From positions 1 to 64,000 of the forward strand of contig NZ_JACCHP010000013.1 of NCBI RefSeq assembly GCF_016031625.1: a stretch of DNA of 64,000 nucleotides, read 5' to 3'. Positions 8,297-15,762 of this stretch are shown here, piece by piece. Numbering within the stretch: the first letter of the stretch is position 1; every line of letters begins with the position of its first letter. The notes under the pieces are model-generated. The model saw only the letters and a program-made list of their open reading frames with translations, did not search any database and was not told the DNA's origin. The translations under genes and the position numbers were made by a program. The DNA is from Bradyrhizobium agreste. Its GTDB lineage: Bacteria > Pseudomonadota > Alphaproteobacteria > Rhizobiales > Xanthobacteraceae.

Positions 8297-8357
8297 TTGA
8301 CCATGGCGCCGGCGAGCGCCTACTGATTTGATCCTGTTCCCACGAACGAGTACCCCC

Positions 8358-9134
8358 ATGGACCTGCATCTGCGCGGCAAGCGCGTCCTGATCACCGGCG
8401 CGTCCAAGGGCATTGGCGCAGCCGCCGCCGAGGCGTTCGCCGAGGAAGGCGCGCATCTCCTCCTCGCGGCGCGCAGCGGCGATCAGCTCAAGGCGCTGGC
8501 CGACCGCCTGCGCACCGCGCACCAGATCGACGCCGCCACCAGCATCGTCGATCTGCGCAAGGAGGACGACGTGGCCCGGTTGGCGAAGGAAGCCGCCGAC
8601 ATCGACGTCCTCGTCAACAACGCCGGCGACATTCCCGGCGGCTCGATCGACAAGATCGACGAGGCAACCTGGCGGCACGCCTGGGAATTGAAGGTGTTCG
8701 GCTATATCAACCTGACGCGGTACATCTACGCGCAGATGAAGGCCAGGGGCGGCGGCGTCATCGTCAACGACATCGGCGCGGCCGGCGAGAAGTTCGACGC
8801 CAACTACATCTGCGGCAGCGCCGGCAATGCCGCGCTGATGGCGTTCACACGTGCGCTCGGCGGCAAGAGCCTCGCCGACAACATCCGGGTGGTCGGCATC
8901 AATCCCGGCCCCGTCGGCACCGACCGTCATGTCACCCTTTTGAAGACGCGGGCCAGGCACCAGTTCGGCGACGAGAGCCGCTACAAGGAATTCCAGAAGA
9001 GCCTGCCGCTCGGGCGCCCTGCGCATGCGCGCGAGATCGGCGACCTCATGGCGTTCCTCGCGTCCGATCGCGCCGGCTATACGTCGGGCGTGATCTACAC
9101 GGTCGACGGCGGCATCAGCGCGGGGTGGGGTTGA
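8358..9134 (+). CDS. SDR-family protein with atypical active site
   Basis: A 258-residue short-chain dehydrogenase/reductase. The cofactor motif TGASKGIG is at residues 13-20 and NNAG at 87-90, so NAD(P) binding is expected. The catalytic signature is unusual. The Tyr is present (Tyr150 in NYICGS), but the Lys four residues later is Ser154, and the usual catalytic Ser about 12 residues earlier is replaced within VNDIGAAG. The fold is therefore intact but classical Ser-Tyr-Lys chemistry is doubtful. The start MDLHLRGKRV at 8358 fits the family N-terminus better than the in-frame ATG ten codons upstream. It is followed by a repeat element and the amidase. Confidence 0.85.
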   Translation: MDLHLRGKRVLITGASKGIGAAAAEAFAEEGAHLLLAARSGDQLKALADRLRTAHQIDAATSIVDLRKEDDVARLAKEAADIDVLVNNAGDIPGGSIDKIDEATWRHAWELKVFGYINLTRYIYAQMKARGGGVIVNDIGAAGEKFDANYICGSAGNAALMAFTRALGGKSLADNIRVVGINPGPVGTDRHVTLLKTRARHQFGDESRYKEFQKSLPLGRPAHAREIGDLMAFLASDRAGYTSGVIYTVDGGISAGWG

Positions 9135-9142
9135 TGCATATA

Positions 9143-9241
9143 GTCATTCCGGGGCGCCCGAAGGGCGAACCCGGAATCTCGAGATTCTCAAGTGCGCAAG
9201 GGCGCACCATAGTTCGATGCTGCGCATCGCCCCGGAATGAC
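9143..9241. repeat. Intergenic palindromic repeat, family A (inverted copy)
   Basis: A 99-base element with the same ends as 3543-3621 (GTCATTCCGGGGCG / CGCCCCGGAATGAC) but reversed internally, and about 20 bases longer. It lies between the SDR and amidase genes, ending just before the amidase ribosome-binding site. Confidence 0.85.
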
Positions 9242-9267
9242 GAACACGACAATGAGGAGCTATAAGT

Positions 9268-10683
9268 TTGTCTGATCTGATCCGCGAAACCGCCTGCACC
9301 GTCGTCGACAAGCTGCGCTCCGGCGACGTCTCGCCGCTCGAGCTCTTGGACGTGCTGGAGAAGCGCATCGAGGAGGTCGACGGCAAGGTCAATGCACTGC
9401 CGACCTTGTGTTTCGATCGCGCGCGGGACAGCGCGAAATCGCTGATGCAGAAGCCGGCCGGCGCGCGCGGACTGCTCGCCGGGCTGCCGGTGCCGATCAA
9501 GGATCTGACCGATGTCGCGGGCGTGTTGAACACGCAGGGCTCACCGATCTTCAAGGACAACATCCCCGCGAAGTCCGACCTCATGGTCGAGAACCTCGAG
9601 GGCAACGGCGCAGTCGTCTACGCCAAGTCGAACACGCCGGAATTCGGCGCCGGCGCCAACACGTTCAACGAGGTGTTCGGCGCGACACTCAATCCCTGGG
9701 ATACGAGGAAATCGGCCGCGGGCTCTTCCGGCGGCGCGGCGGTGGCGCTTGCGACCGGCATGGCCTGGCTCGCCCAGGGCTCCGACATGGGCGGGTCCTT
9801 GCGCAGCCCCGCGGCCTTCTGCGGCGTCGTCGGCATGCGGCCGAGCATCGGCCGCGTCGCGCATACCCCCAAGTCCGGCATCGATCGCAATCTCGGCGTG
9901 GTCGGCCCGATGGCGCGCAACGTCGAGGATCTCGCGCTGCTGCTCGACGCCATGAGCGGCGACTATGCCGACGATCCGCTGTCGCTGCCGGCTCCCGCAA
10001 CCTCGTTCCTGTCGGCGGCCCAGGCGGGCAAGAGGCCGAAGCGCATCGCCTATTCGCCCGATCTCGGCATCACCCCGGTCGATCCCGAAGTGAAGGCGAT
10101 CACGCGCAAAGCCGCCGAACGTTTCGCCGAAGCTGGCGCCATCGTCGAGGAGGCGCATCCGGATTGGCGCGAGGCGCATGAATGCTTCCACGTGCTGCGC
10201 GCCTTCGATTTCGCGATCACCAAGGCCAATCTGCTGCGCACCAAGCGCGATTTGCTCAAGCCAGAGGTGATCTGGAACATCGAGGAAGGCCTCAAGCTCA
10301 CGGTCGAGCAGCTCGCGCGCGCCGAGGCGCAGCGCGTCGGCATGACGGCGCGGGCGGTCGAGTTCTTCAAGAGCTACGACCTGCTGCTGACGCCGACCAC
10401 GATTGTTCCGCCCTTCCCTATCGAGCATCGCTATGTCGCCGAATGCGATGGCAAGAAGTTCGAGAACTACATCGAATGGCTCGGCATCGTCTACGCCATC
10501 ACGCTGGCCTGCTGCCCGTCTCTCTCCCTGCCCTGCGGCTTCACGGCCGCGGGCCTGCCGGTCGGCGTGCAGGTGGTCGGCGCGCCGCGCGCCGACGCGC
10601 AGGTGATTGCCGGCGCGAAGGTGCTGGAGGATATCCTAAGCCTGCGCGCGACGACGCCGATCGATCCGAAGGTGAAGGACTAG
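9268..10683 (+). CDS. Amidase (amidase-signature family)
   Basis: A 471-residue amidase-signature enzyme hydrolysing a carboxamide to acid and ammonia. The Ser-Ser-Lys triad is visible: Lys78 in PVPIKDL, Ser153 in AAGSSGG and the nucleophile Ser177 in GSDMGGSLRSPA. Length is normal. The start is TTG at 9268, preceded by a strong GAGGAG site at suitable spacing; no in-frame ATG fits the N-terminus better. It has no signal peptide and is cytosolic. It follows the SDR gene across a repeat element, so co-transcription is possible but uncertain. Substrate cannot be deduced; many members act on aryl or aliphatic amides. Confidence 0.92.
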   Translation: MSDLIRETACTVVDKLRSGDVSPLELLDVLEKRIEEVDGKVNALPTLCFDRARDSAKSLMQKPAGARGLLAGLPVPIKDLTDVAGVLNTQGSPIFKDNIPAKSDLMVENLEGNGAVVYAKSNTPEFGAGANTFNEVFGATLNPWDTRKSAAGSSGGAAVALATGMAWLAQGSDMGGSLRSPAAFCGVVGMRPSIGRVAHTPKSGIDRNLGVVGPMARNVEDLALLLDAMSGDYADDPLSLPAPATSFLSAAQAGKRPKRIAYSPDLGITPVDPEVKAITRKAAERFAEAGAIVEEAHPDWREAHECFHVLRAFDFAITKANLLRTKRDLLKPEVIWNIEEGLKLTVEQLARAEAQRVGMTARAVEFFKSYDLLLTPTTIVPPFPIEHRYVAECDGKKFENYIEWLGIVYAITLACCPSLSLPCGFTAAGLPVGVQVVGAPRADAQVIAGAKVLEDILSLRATTPIDPKVKD

Positions 10684-10690
10684 CCTCACT

Positions 10691-10831
10691 CTCGTGCCCC
10701 GGACGCCGCGCAGCGCTTCTTGAGCGTTGCGCTGCAGAGCCGGGGCCCATCTCTCCGCGACTTCCGGTGCTGCCCTGGGTCCCGGCTCTGCGGCGCAGCG
10801 CTAGCGCGCTGCCCCTTGTCCGGGACACGAG
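10691..10831. repeat. Intergenic palindromic repeat, family C
   Basis: A 141-base element bounded by CTCGTGCCCCGGAC and GTCCGGGACACGAG. Inner inverted segments include CAGAGCCGGG and CCCGGCTCTG. It lies just beyond the amidase stop, between convergent genes. It is related to 18144-18261, which shares the GGCACGAG end. Confidence 0.8.
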
Positions 10832-10848
10832 ACCTCACCTCTCTGGTC

Positions 10849-10905
10849 GCCTCCAGGCTGCGATTGTGGCGCGACATCGCAAAGCAAAAGCAAAAGATCG
10901 CGGTA
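10849..10905 (-). pseudogene. Remnant copy of the aapM 3' end
   Basis: Read leftward, this stretch encodes AMSRHNRSLEA preceded by CFCF. The C-terminus of the intact AapM at 12502-13611 reads FCFAMSRYSRSLEA. Base by base, 10849-10888 matches 12521-12560 at 33 of 40 positions; the match continues with one codon-sized gap to about 10905. There is no homology beyond, and no in-frame stop where aapM ends. It is a fragment and not expressed as a permease. It lies on the far side of the PHA-depolymerase gene from aapM, in the same orientation. Confidence 0.75.
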
Positions 10906-10964
10906 CGACTTCCCGTCGCACCCTGCCAGTCATCGCGCGGCACGCAGAACGGTTGCTCGGTTCG

Positions 10965-12401
10965 CTATTTGGCGATCGGGCAGGAGCCGGGATCATCGCA
11001 GCGAGGAGGCGTCGGTCGCGTGGTACCGGTCGCCTCTTCGGAGCTCGGGCCTACCGCCCCGTTCAGAACGACCGAGACACTCCATCGATATGTTGTTTGC
11101 GGCGTCAGACCGGAATCCCCAAAGCTCGATCCTGTCACGTCGCCAATCGCCTGGAACGCACCATCTGGCCCCGCCCGCGAAACCCGGTAAGTTGTTCCGT
11201 CGTCCCCTGGAGACCAGGCCAGGTCAGCGCCGCTATCCGACGTATCGATCACGGTGAGCGACTGCGGTGCCGATAGCGAGGGCGCGGTCGCGCCGGCGGG
11301 CGCCGCGGCAGCGGCCGTGAGCGCATCCAGCATCGCTTTGATCGCCTTGATTTGCGATCCGGACTTCGTCACGTAGCTATCCTGATGGTCGACGTAGCTC
11401 CACCAATCCCAACAGGCCTGCGGATTGCTTGGCCAGTATGAGCTGGTCTTGGTCTGCGGATAGAGAATGACCAGGCGGTTTGTGTCCGCCCACTCATTGT
11501 AGCCGGCCTCATCCACGAATCTGCGTCCGATATCGGCGACGTCCTGCTTGCATCCATGGAGCGCGACATGGACGCGACACGGACTGCCCTGCTCGCAATC
11601 CCGAGGTACGAACACGTAGCCGGTATCGCCCATGCTCAGCGCGTCGGGCAGATGCGGCGTGGTATAGATCGATTGATCAAAGCTCTTCACCGAACCCGCA
11701 AGTTGCGCGGGACTGGGCGGATTCAGGCGGCCGTAAATATGCTGCAGGATGACGCCGGCCTGGTCATAGCCGCATTGGTCGATATAGGGCGCCGTGTTGG
11801 CCTTGCAGTCGTTGAGCCCGGGTGCGCCCTGTTTCGCCACGACGAACGAGTGGCCCGCGCCGAGCGTGGCTTGATAGAACAAGTTGGCGCGATTGGCATC
11901 CCCCAGATAATGGCGATAGAAATCGGCGGCCGCATCGGTCGCGGCCTTGTCGACGACAGCGTCATTGTAGCCGTGAAAGAGATAGATCTTCTGCCTGCTG
12001 ACATTGCTGAGAGGGTCGATCTCGCCCGCTGCGGCCTTCGCGTCGGCCTTTGCCATAAAATCCTTCGGATTCAGATCCGACGCCGGCCCTTTCATGCATG
12101 CACCCGTGGCTCGCCAGATCGGCCCCCAGTACCAGGTGGCGGCGTCGAACGCGTCCGCCTTCGCGCACCAGTAAGGGCCGCCTGCGACCACGCCGACGCC
12201 CTTGATCACCGACGACCACGCCGTGCCGAACTGAACGGCCATGAACGTGCCCGACGAAATTCCCGAAATCGAACTCTCACCGATCGGCGCGCGATAGCGC
12301 CGCAACTCCTCGGCGGCGCACGATGACACGCCGAGAGTGGTTGTGAAGATCAGGATGCAGATCTGGGCGGCGGTGAATTGCCGCAAACCGGCCACGCGCA
12401 T
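10965..12401 (-). CDS. Secreted PHA-depolymerase-like esterase with fibronectin III domain
   Basis: A 478-residue exported hydrolase resembling short-chain-length polyhydroxyalkanoate depolymerases (the LpqC/type-2 catalytic-domain group). A signal segment ends at VSSC (Cys28), which resembles a lipoprotein box. The serine-hydrolase motif GISSG is at residues 47-51 (Ser49), right after the signal region as in this family; GHSFVVAK and HGCKQDV occur later. The C-terminal ~90 residues, after an Ala-rich linker, look like a fibronectin type III domain (SLTVIDTSDSGADLAWSP). Start 12401 is chosen for the signal peptide; an upstream in-frame ATG would add 60 unlike residues. Extracellular poly(3-hydroxybutyrate) or another polyester is the likely substrate. 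It appears inserted beside aapM. Confidence 0.82.
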   Translation of the reverse strand: MRVAGLRQFTAAQICILIFTTTLGVSSCAAEELRRYRAPIGESSISGISSGTFMAVQFGTAWSSVIKGVGVVAGGPYWCAKADAFDAATWYWGPIWRATGACMKGPASDLNPKDFMAKADAKAAAGEIDPLSNVSRQKIYLFHGYNDAVVDKAATDAAADFYRHYLGDANRANLFYQATLGAGHSFVVAKQGAPGLNDCKANTAPYIDQCGYDQAGVILQHIYGRLNPPSPAQLAGSVKSFDQSIYTTPHLPDALSMGDTGYVFVPRDCEQGSPCRVHVALHGCKQDVADIGRRFVDEAGYNEWADTNRLVILYPQTKTSSYWPSNPQACWDWWSYVDHQDSYVTKSGSQIKAIKAMLDALTAAAAAPAGATAPSLSAPQSLTVIDTSDSGADLAWSPGDDGTTYRVSRAGPDGAFQAIGDVTGSSFGDSGLTPQTTYRWSVSVVLNGAVGPSSEEATGTTRPTPPRCDDPGSCPIAK

Positions 12402-12501
12402 GACAGCCTCGCCAAATCGACCGCAGGAGCAACCTCTGGTATTAGAGATCAAGATCGGCAATCGATGCAAGCGCAAACAAGCGGCACCAAACGAGGGACC
12501 G

Positions 12502-13611
12502 TCACTTCGGCGTTGTCGGCGCCTCCAAGCTGCGACTGTAGCGTGACATCGCGAAACAGAAGAGAAAGTAGATCGCGGCAACGAAGATGTAGACTTCGAC
12601 GGAAAATTGCTGCCAAGCGGGATCGATGATCGCGGTTTTGGCCGTCGTCAGCAGGTCGAAAATGCCGATGATCAGCACCAGGCTGGTGTCCTTGAAGAAG
12701 GCGATGAAGGTGTTGACCAACGGTGGAATGACGTGGCGGATCGCCTGCGGCAGGATGATCAGCCGGTGCTTGCGCCAGTAGGACAGGCCGAGCGCGTCGG
12801 CGGCTTCATATTGCCCGCGCGGCACGGCTTGAAGCCCGCCGCGGATCACTTCGGCGAGGTAGGCGCCGGCGAACAGGATGATCGCGATCTGTGCGCGCAG
12901 CAGCTTGTCGATGTTGAATCCGGCCGGCATAAACAGCGGAAACATCACGCTGGCCATGAACAAGAGGCTCACCAGCGGCACGCCACGGATCAGCTCGACA
13001 TAGAGCACGCTGAGCGAGCGGATCGCCGGCAGCTTCGAGCGCCGGCCGAGCGCGACCAGGATGCCGAGCGGAAAGCCGAAGGCGAGGCCGAACGTCGCCA
13101 GGATCAGCGTCACCGGCAAGCCGCCCCAGCGATCCTGAGAGACGAAGGCCAGGCCGAACAGGCCGCCCCACATCAGCACGCTGATCAGCGCCAGCGCGCC
13201 GATCCAGAGATAGACCAGCTCGCGTCGCCACAGCGCGCGGCGGGTCGAGACGTAGTACAGCGCGATGAACAGCACGACCGACAGCGCCGGCCGCCACTGC
13301 TCGTCGAACGGGTAGGTGCCGAACAGGATGAAGCGGTACTTTTCGGGGATGATGGCCCAGCAGGCGCCGAGGCCGCGCGCGGCGCGACAGGCGCTGGAAT
13401 CGTTGGTGGGCGTCAGCCAGACCGCGTTCGCGATGCCCCATTGCACGAAGCTGAAAATGCCCTTGGTGAGCAGCATCAGCAGCACGACCGTGATGATCCC
13501 ATTCGGGATCGAGGAGAACAGGTTCTTGCGCAGCCAGTGCAGCACCGGATTGCCTATCTGCGGTCGGCGAGCGGCGCGGGGGGCATCGGGGATGTCCGTG
13601 ATCGCGGTCAT
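12502..13611 (-). CDS. aapM: General L-amino-acid ABC transporter permease AapM
   Basis: A 369-residue inner-membrane permease of the polar amino-acid (HisM/GlnP) family, in its long Aap form with extra N-terminal membrane segments and a loop containing Cys pairs (SACRAARGLGACWAIIPEKYR). The ATPase-contact motif VPRGQYEAADALGLSYWRKHR is in the usual place. Start is ATG 13611, 2 bases from the aapQ stop, so the two are coupled. The last ~55 bases have a diverged partner copy at 10849-10905. It pairs with AapQ to form the channel fed by the AapJ-like protein at 17125. The AapP ATPase is not in the window. Confidence 0.92.
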   Translation of the reverse strand: MTAITDIPDAPRAARRPQIGNPVLHWLRKNLFSSIPNGIITVVLLMLLTKGIFSFVQWGIANAVWLTPTNDSSACRAARGLGACWAIIPEKYRFILFGTYPFDEQWRPALSVVLFIALYYVSTRRALWRRELVYLWIGALALISVLMWGGLFGLAFVSQDRWGGLPVTLILATFGLAFGFPLGILVALGRRSKLPAIRSLSVLYVELIRGVPLVSLLFMASVMFPLFMPAGFNIDKLLRAQIAIILFAGAYLAEVIRGGLQAVPRGQYEAADALGLSYWRKHRLIILPQAIRHVIPPLVNTFIAFFKDTSLVLIIGIFDLLTTAKTAIIDPAWQQFSVEVYIFVAAIYFLFCFAMSRYSRSLEAPTTPK

Positions 13612-13613
13612 GA

Positions 13614-14798
13614 TCAGCGCTCCACCAGCGCGATGCGCGCATTGTACCAGTTCATGAAGAAGCTGATCGAAAGGCTGATGGTCAGGAACACCGCCATGAT
13701 CAGCGCGATCGCCTCGATGGCCTGTCCGGTCTGATTCAGCGTGGTGTTGGCGATCGAGACCACGTCCTGGTAGCCGATCGCGACCGCGAGCGAGGAGTTC
13801 TTGGTAAGGTTGAGATACTGGCTCGTCATCGGCGGCACGATGACGCGCAGCGCTTGCGGCAGGATGATCTGCCGCAGCATGAAGCTGCGACGCAGGCCGA
13901 GTGCGTTGGCGGCATCCCATTGCCCGCGCGGCACCGACTGTATGCCGCTGCGCACGATCTCGGCGATGAAGGCCGAGGTGTAGGTCACCAGTGCGATCAG
14001 CAGCGCGAAATATTCCGGCGCGAGCGTCATCCCGCCGACGAAGTTGAAGCCGCGCAGCTGCGGCCACTCGATGGTCCAGGACACGCCGAGCACCAGCGAG
14101 ACCGCCACCGGCACCACGATGATAAGGCCGAGCGCAAACGGCCAGGCCGGCCGCGGCTTGCCGTCGCGCATCTGCTGCGCGACCAGCCATCGCCGGACGA
14201 GGTAGAACAGCGCGCAGCCCAGCACCGCGGTGCCGAGCACCGCGAGCTGCCGCGGGCCGAACGGGATCGCCGGCAGGATCAGGCCGCGATTGGACAGGAA
14301 CACACCCTCGACGGGCCGCCACGCGGCGCGTGCGGCCGGCAGCGCCTGCATCAGCACGTACCAGAACAGCAGCTGGAGCAGCAGCGGGATGTCGCGGAGC
14401 GTTTCGACATAGACCGCGGCAAGCCGCGACAGCAACCAATTGGCCGACAGGCGCGAGATGCCGACCAGCGTGCCCAGGATCGTCGCGAGCACGATTCCGA
14501 TCACCGCGACGCGCAAGGTGTTGGCGACGCCGACGACGAAGGCCCAGAGATAACTATCCCTCGGATTATAGGCGAGCAGACTGTCGGCGATCGGCATGCC
14601 GGCCTCGCGGCCGAGAAAGGCGAAGCCGGTGGTGATGCGGCGGGCCGAGAGATTGGTGACGGTGTTGGACCAGAGGAAGGCGATCACTGCGACCGCGATT
14701 CCGACCACCAGGACCTGCCAGAACAGGCCCTTCAATTCGTTGCGCCCGAGCGCGAAGAGGCGGCGGCGCGGCGGCGGCCTGGGACGATCGGCGGTCAC
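13614..14798 (-). CDS. aapQ: General L-amino-acid ABC transporter permease AapQ
   Basis: A 394-residue inner-membrane permease of the AapQ/BztB type with about eight membrane segments. The cytoplasmic loop motif VPRGQWDAANALGLRRSFMLRQ docks the ATPase. I chose the GTG at 14798 because a good AGGAAGGA site lies 10 bases upstream. In-frame ATGs further upstream would run into the divergent RpiR promoter and add 63 unlikely residues. It is the first gene of the leftward aapQM pair, divergent from the RpiR regulator with a dyad-rich gap. With AapM and AapJ it should import a range of amino acids. Confidence 0.9.
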   Translation of the reverse strand: MTADRPRPPPRRRLFALGRNELKGLFWQVLVVGIAVAVIAFLWSNTVTNLSARRITTGFAFLGREAGMPIADSLLAYNPRDSYLWAFVVGVANTLRVAVIGIVLATILGTLVGISRLSANWLLSRLAAVYVETLRDIPLLLQLLFWYVLMQALPAARAAWRPVEGVFLSNRGLILPAIPFGPRQLAVLGTAVLGCALFYLVRRWLVAQQMRDGKPRPAWPFALGLIIVVPVAVSLVLGVSWTIEWPQLRGFNFVGGMTLAPEYFALLIALVTYTSAFIAEIVRSGIQSVPRGQWDAANALGLRRSFMLRQIILPQALRVIVPPMTSQYLNLTKNSSLAVAIGYQDVVSIANTTLNQTGQAIEAIALIMAVFLTISLSISFFMNWYNARIALVER

Positions 14799-14850
14799 AG
14801 CACAAAAATCCTTCCTCAAATGCAGCGATTTCCGGCGGCGCACGTCAACT

Positions 14851-14889
14851 GTTGCACCAAACTTCATTTCATGCAACAAATGTTTCATG
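14851..14889. promoter_or_regulatory. Dyad-containing divergent control region (aapQ / rpiR)
   Basis: The gap between aapQ and the RpiR gene holds an inverted repeat GTTGCA...TGCAAC (14851-14856 and 14872-14877) and a direct repeat TTTCAT (14867 and 14884). RpiR-type regulators often bind such A/T-flanked dyads. The position suits control of both the permease pair and the regulator-aminotransferase-aapJ run. Confidence 0.5.
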
Positions 14890-15759
14890 GTCGTATCAGC
14901 GAAATCCTCGCCCCTGAGCGAACTGCGCATCGCATTGCCATCGCTCCCCCTGCGCTTGCAGGAGGTCGGCCGTTTCGTCGCTGCCAATGATTACGACGCC
15001 ACCACGCGCTCGATGCGCGATCTCGCGGCGGAAGCCGGCGCCGATCCAGCCGCGTTCACGCGGCTTGCGAAGGCGATCGGCTATTCCGGCTGGGACGAGC
15101 TGCGTGCGGCGCTGACCGAGGCGCGGCGGCCGTCGCAGACCGCGCCCTTCTCCGGTCGCACAAGAGGCCGACGCCACGGGCCGAACGCCGATGTTGCGCT
15201 CGTCATCGACAAGCTCGAGGCTGAGGCCGCCGGCCTTCCGCGCATCCCGGCACAGCCGATCGCGGAAGCGGCGCACGCGCTGCACGACGCCAAGCGGATC
15301 TGGATCGCGGGCTATCGCAGCTGCCGCAGCGTCGCGGAGCTCCTGAACTACGAGCTGCGCCTGTTTCGGCCCGAACAGGTGCAGCTCGTCGGCACGTCCG
15401 GGCCTGACGACCTCGATCTCGGTGCGTTCCAGCCCGGCGAAGCCGTCGTCGTCATCGGCTTCCTGCCGTACACCCATGCCAGCGTCCGCGTCGCGCAGGC
15501 CGCTCATCGCAGCGGCGCCACGCTGATCGCGATTGCGGACAGCCTGTCGGCACCGATGGCCGAGGGTGCCAACCATGTGCTGCTGTTCGAAGCAGCATCC
15601 TCGCCCGGCTTTTTCCCCAGTCTCACGGGCGCGATCGCGATCGCGCAGTCGCTCGCGGCGGTCACGTTCTCGCTCGGCGGCGCCGCAGCAAAGAAACGTC
15701 TGGAAAATACCGAGGCGCGGCTCACCGCTGCCTCCACCTACGTCCCGGAGAAAGGTTGA
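14887..15759 (+). CDS. MurR/RpiR family transcriptional regulator
   Basis: A 290-residue regulator with an N-terminal helix-turn-helix (MRDLAAEAGADPAAFTRLAKAIGY, about residues 40-63) and a C-terminal SIS domain (IWIAGYRSCRSVAELLNYELR, then VVVIGFLPYTHASVRVAQAA). SIS domains usually bind phosphosugars, but in amino-acid loci they may sense other ligands. It starts at ATG 14887 within the dyad region and is 3 bases before the aminotransferase start, so it is co-transcribed with it. It very probably controls the divergent aapQM genes and its own run. Confidence 0.9.
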   Translation: MVVSAKSSPLSELRIALPSLPLRLQEVGRFVAANDYDATTRSMRDLAAEAGADPAAFTRLAKAIGYSGWDELRAALTEARRPSQTAPFSGRTRGRRHGPNADVALVIDKLEAEAAGLPRIPAQPIAEAAHALHDAKRIWIAGYRSCRSVAELLNYELRLFRPEQVQLVGTSGPDDLDLGAFQPGEAVVVIGFLPYTHASVRVAQAAHRSGATLIAIADSLSAPMAEGANHVLLFEAASSPGFFPSLTGAIAIAQSLAAVTFSLGGAAAKKRLENTEARLTAASTYVPEKG

Positions 15760-15762
15760 CCC

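Noticed and set aside
9268..10683. Calling the amidase 2-amino-5-chloromuconate deaminase (CnbZ-like)
   Set aside because: CnbZ belongs to the same signature family, but the Ser-Ser-Lys triad is shared by all amidases and nothing in the context supports chloronitrobenzene catabolism.
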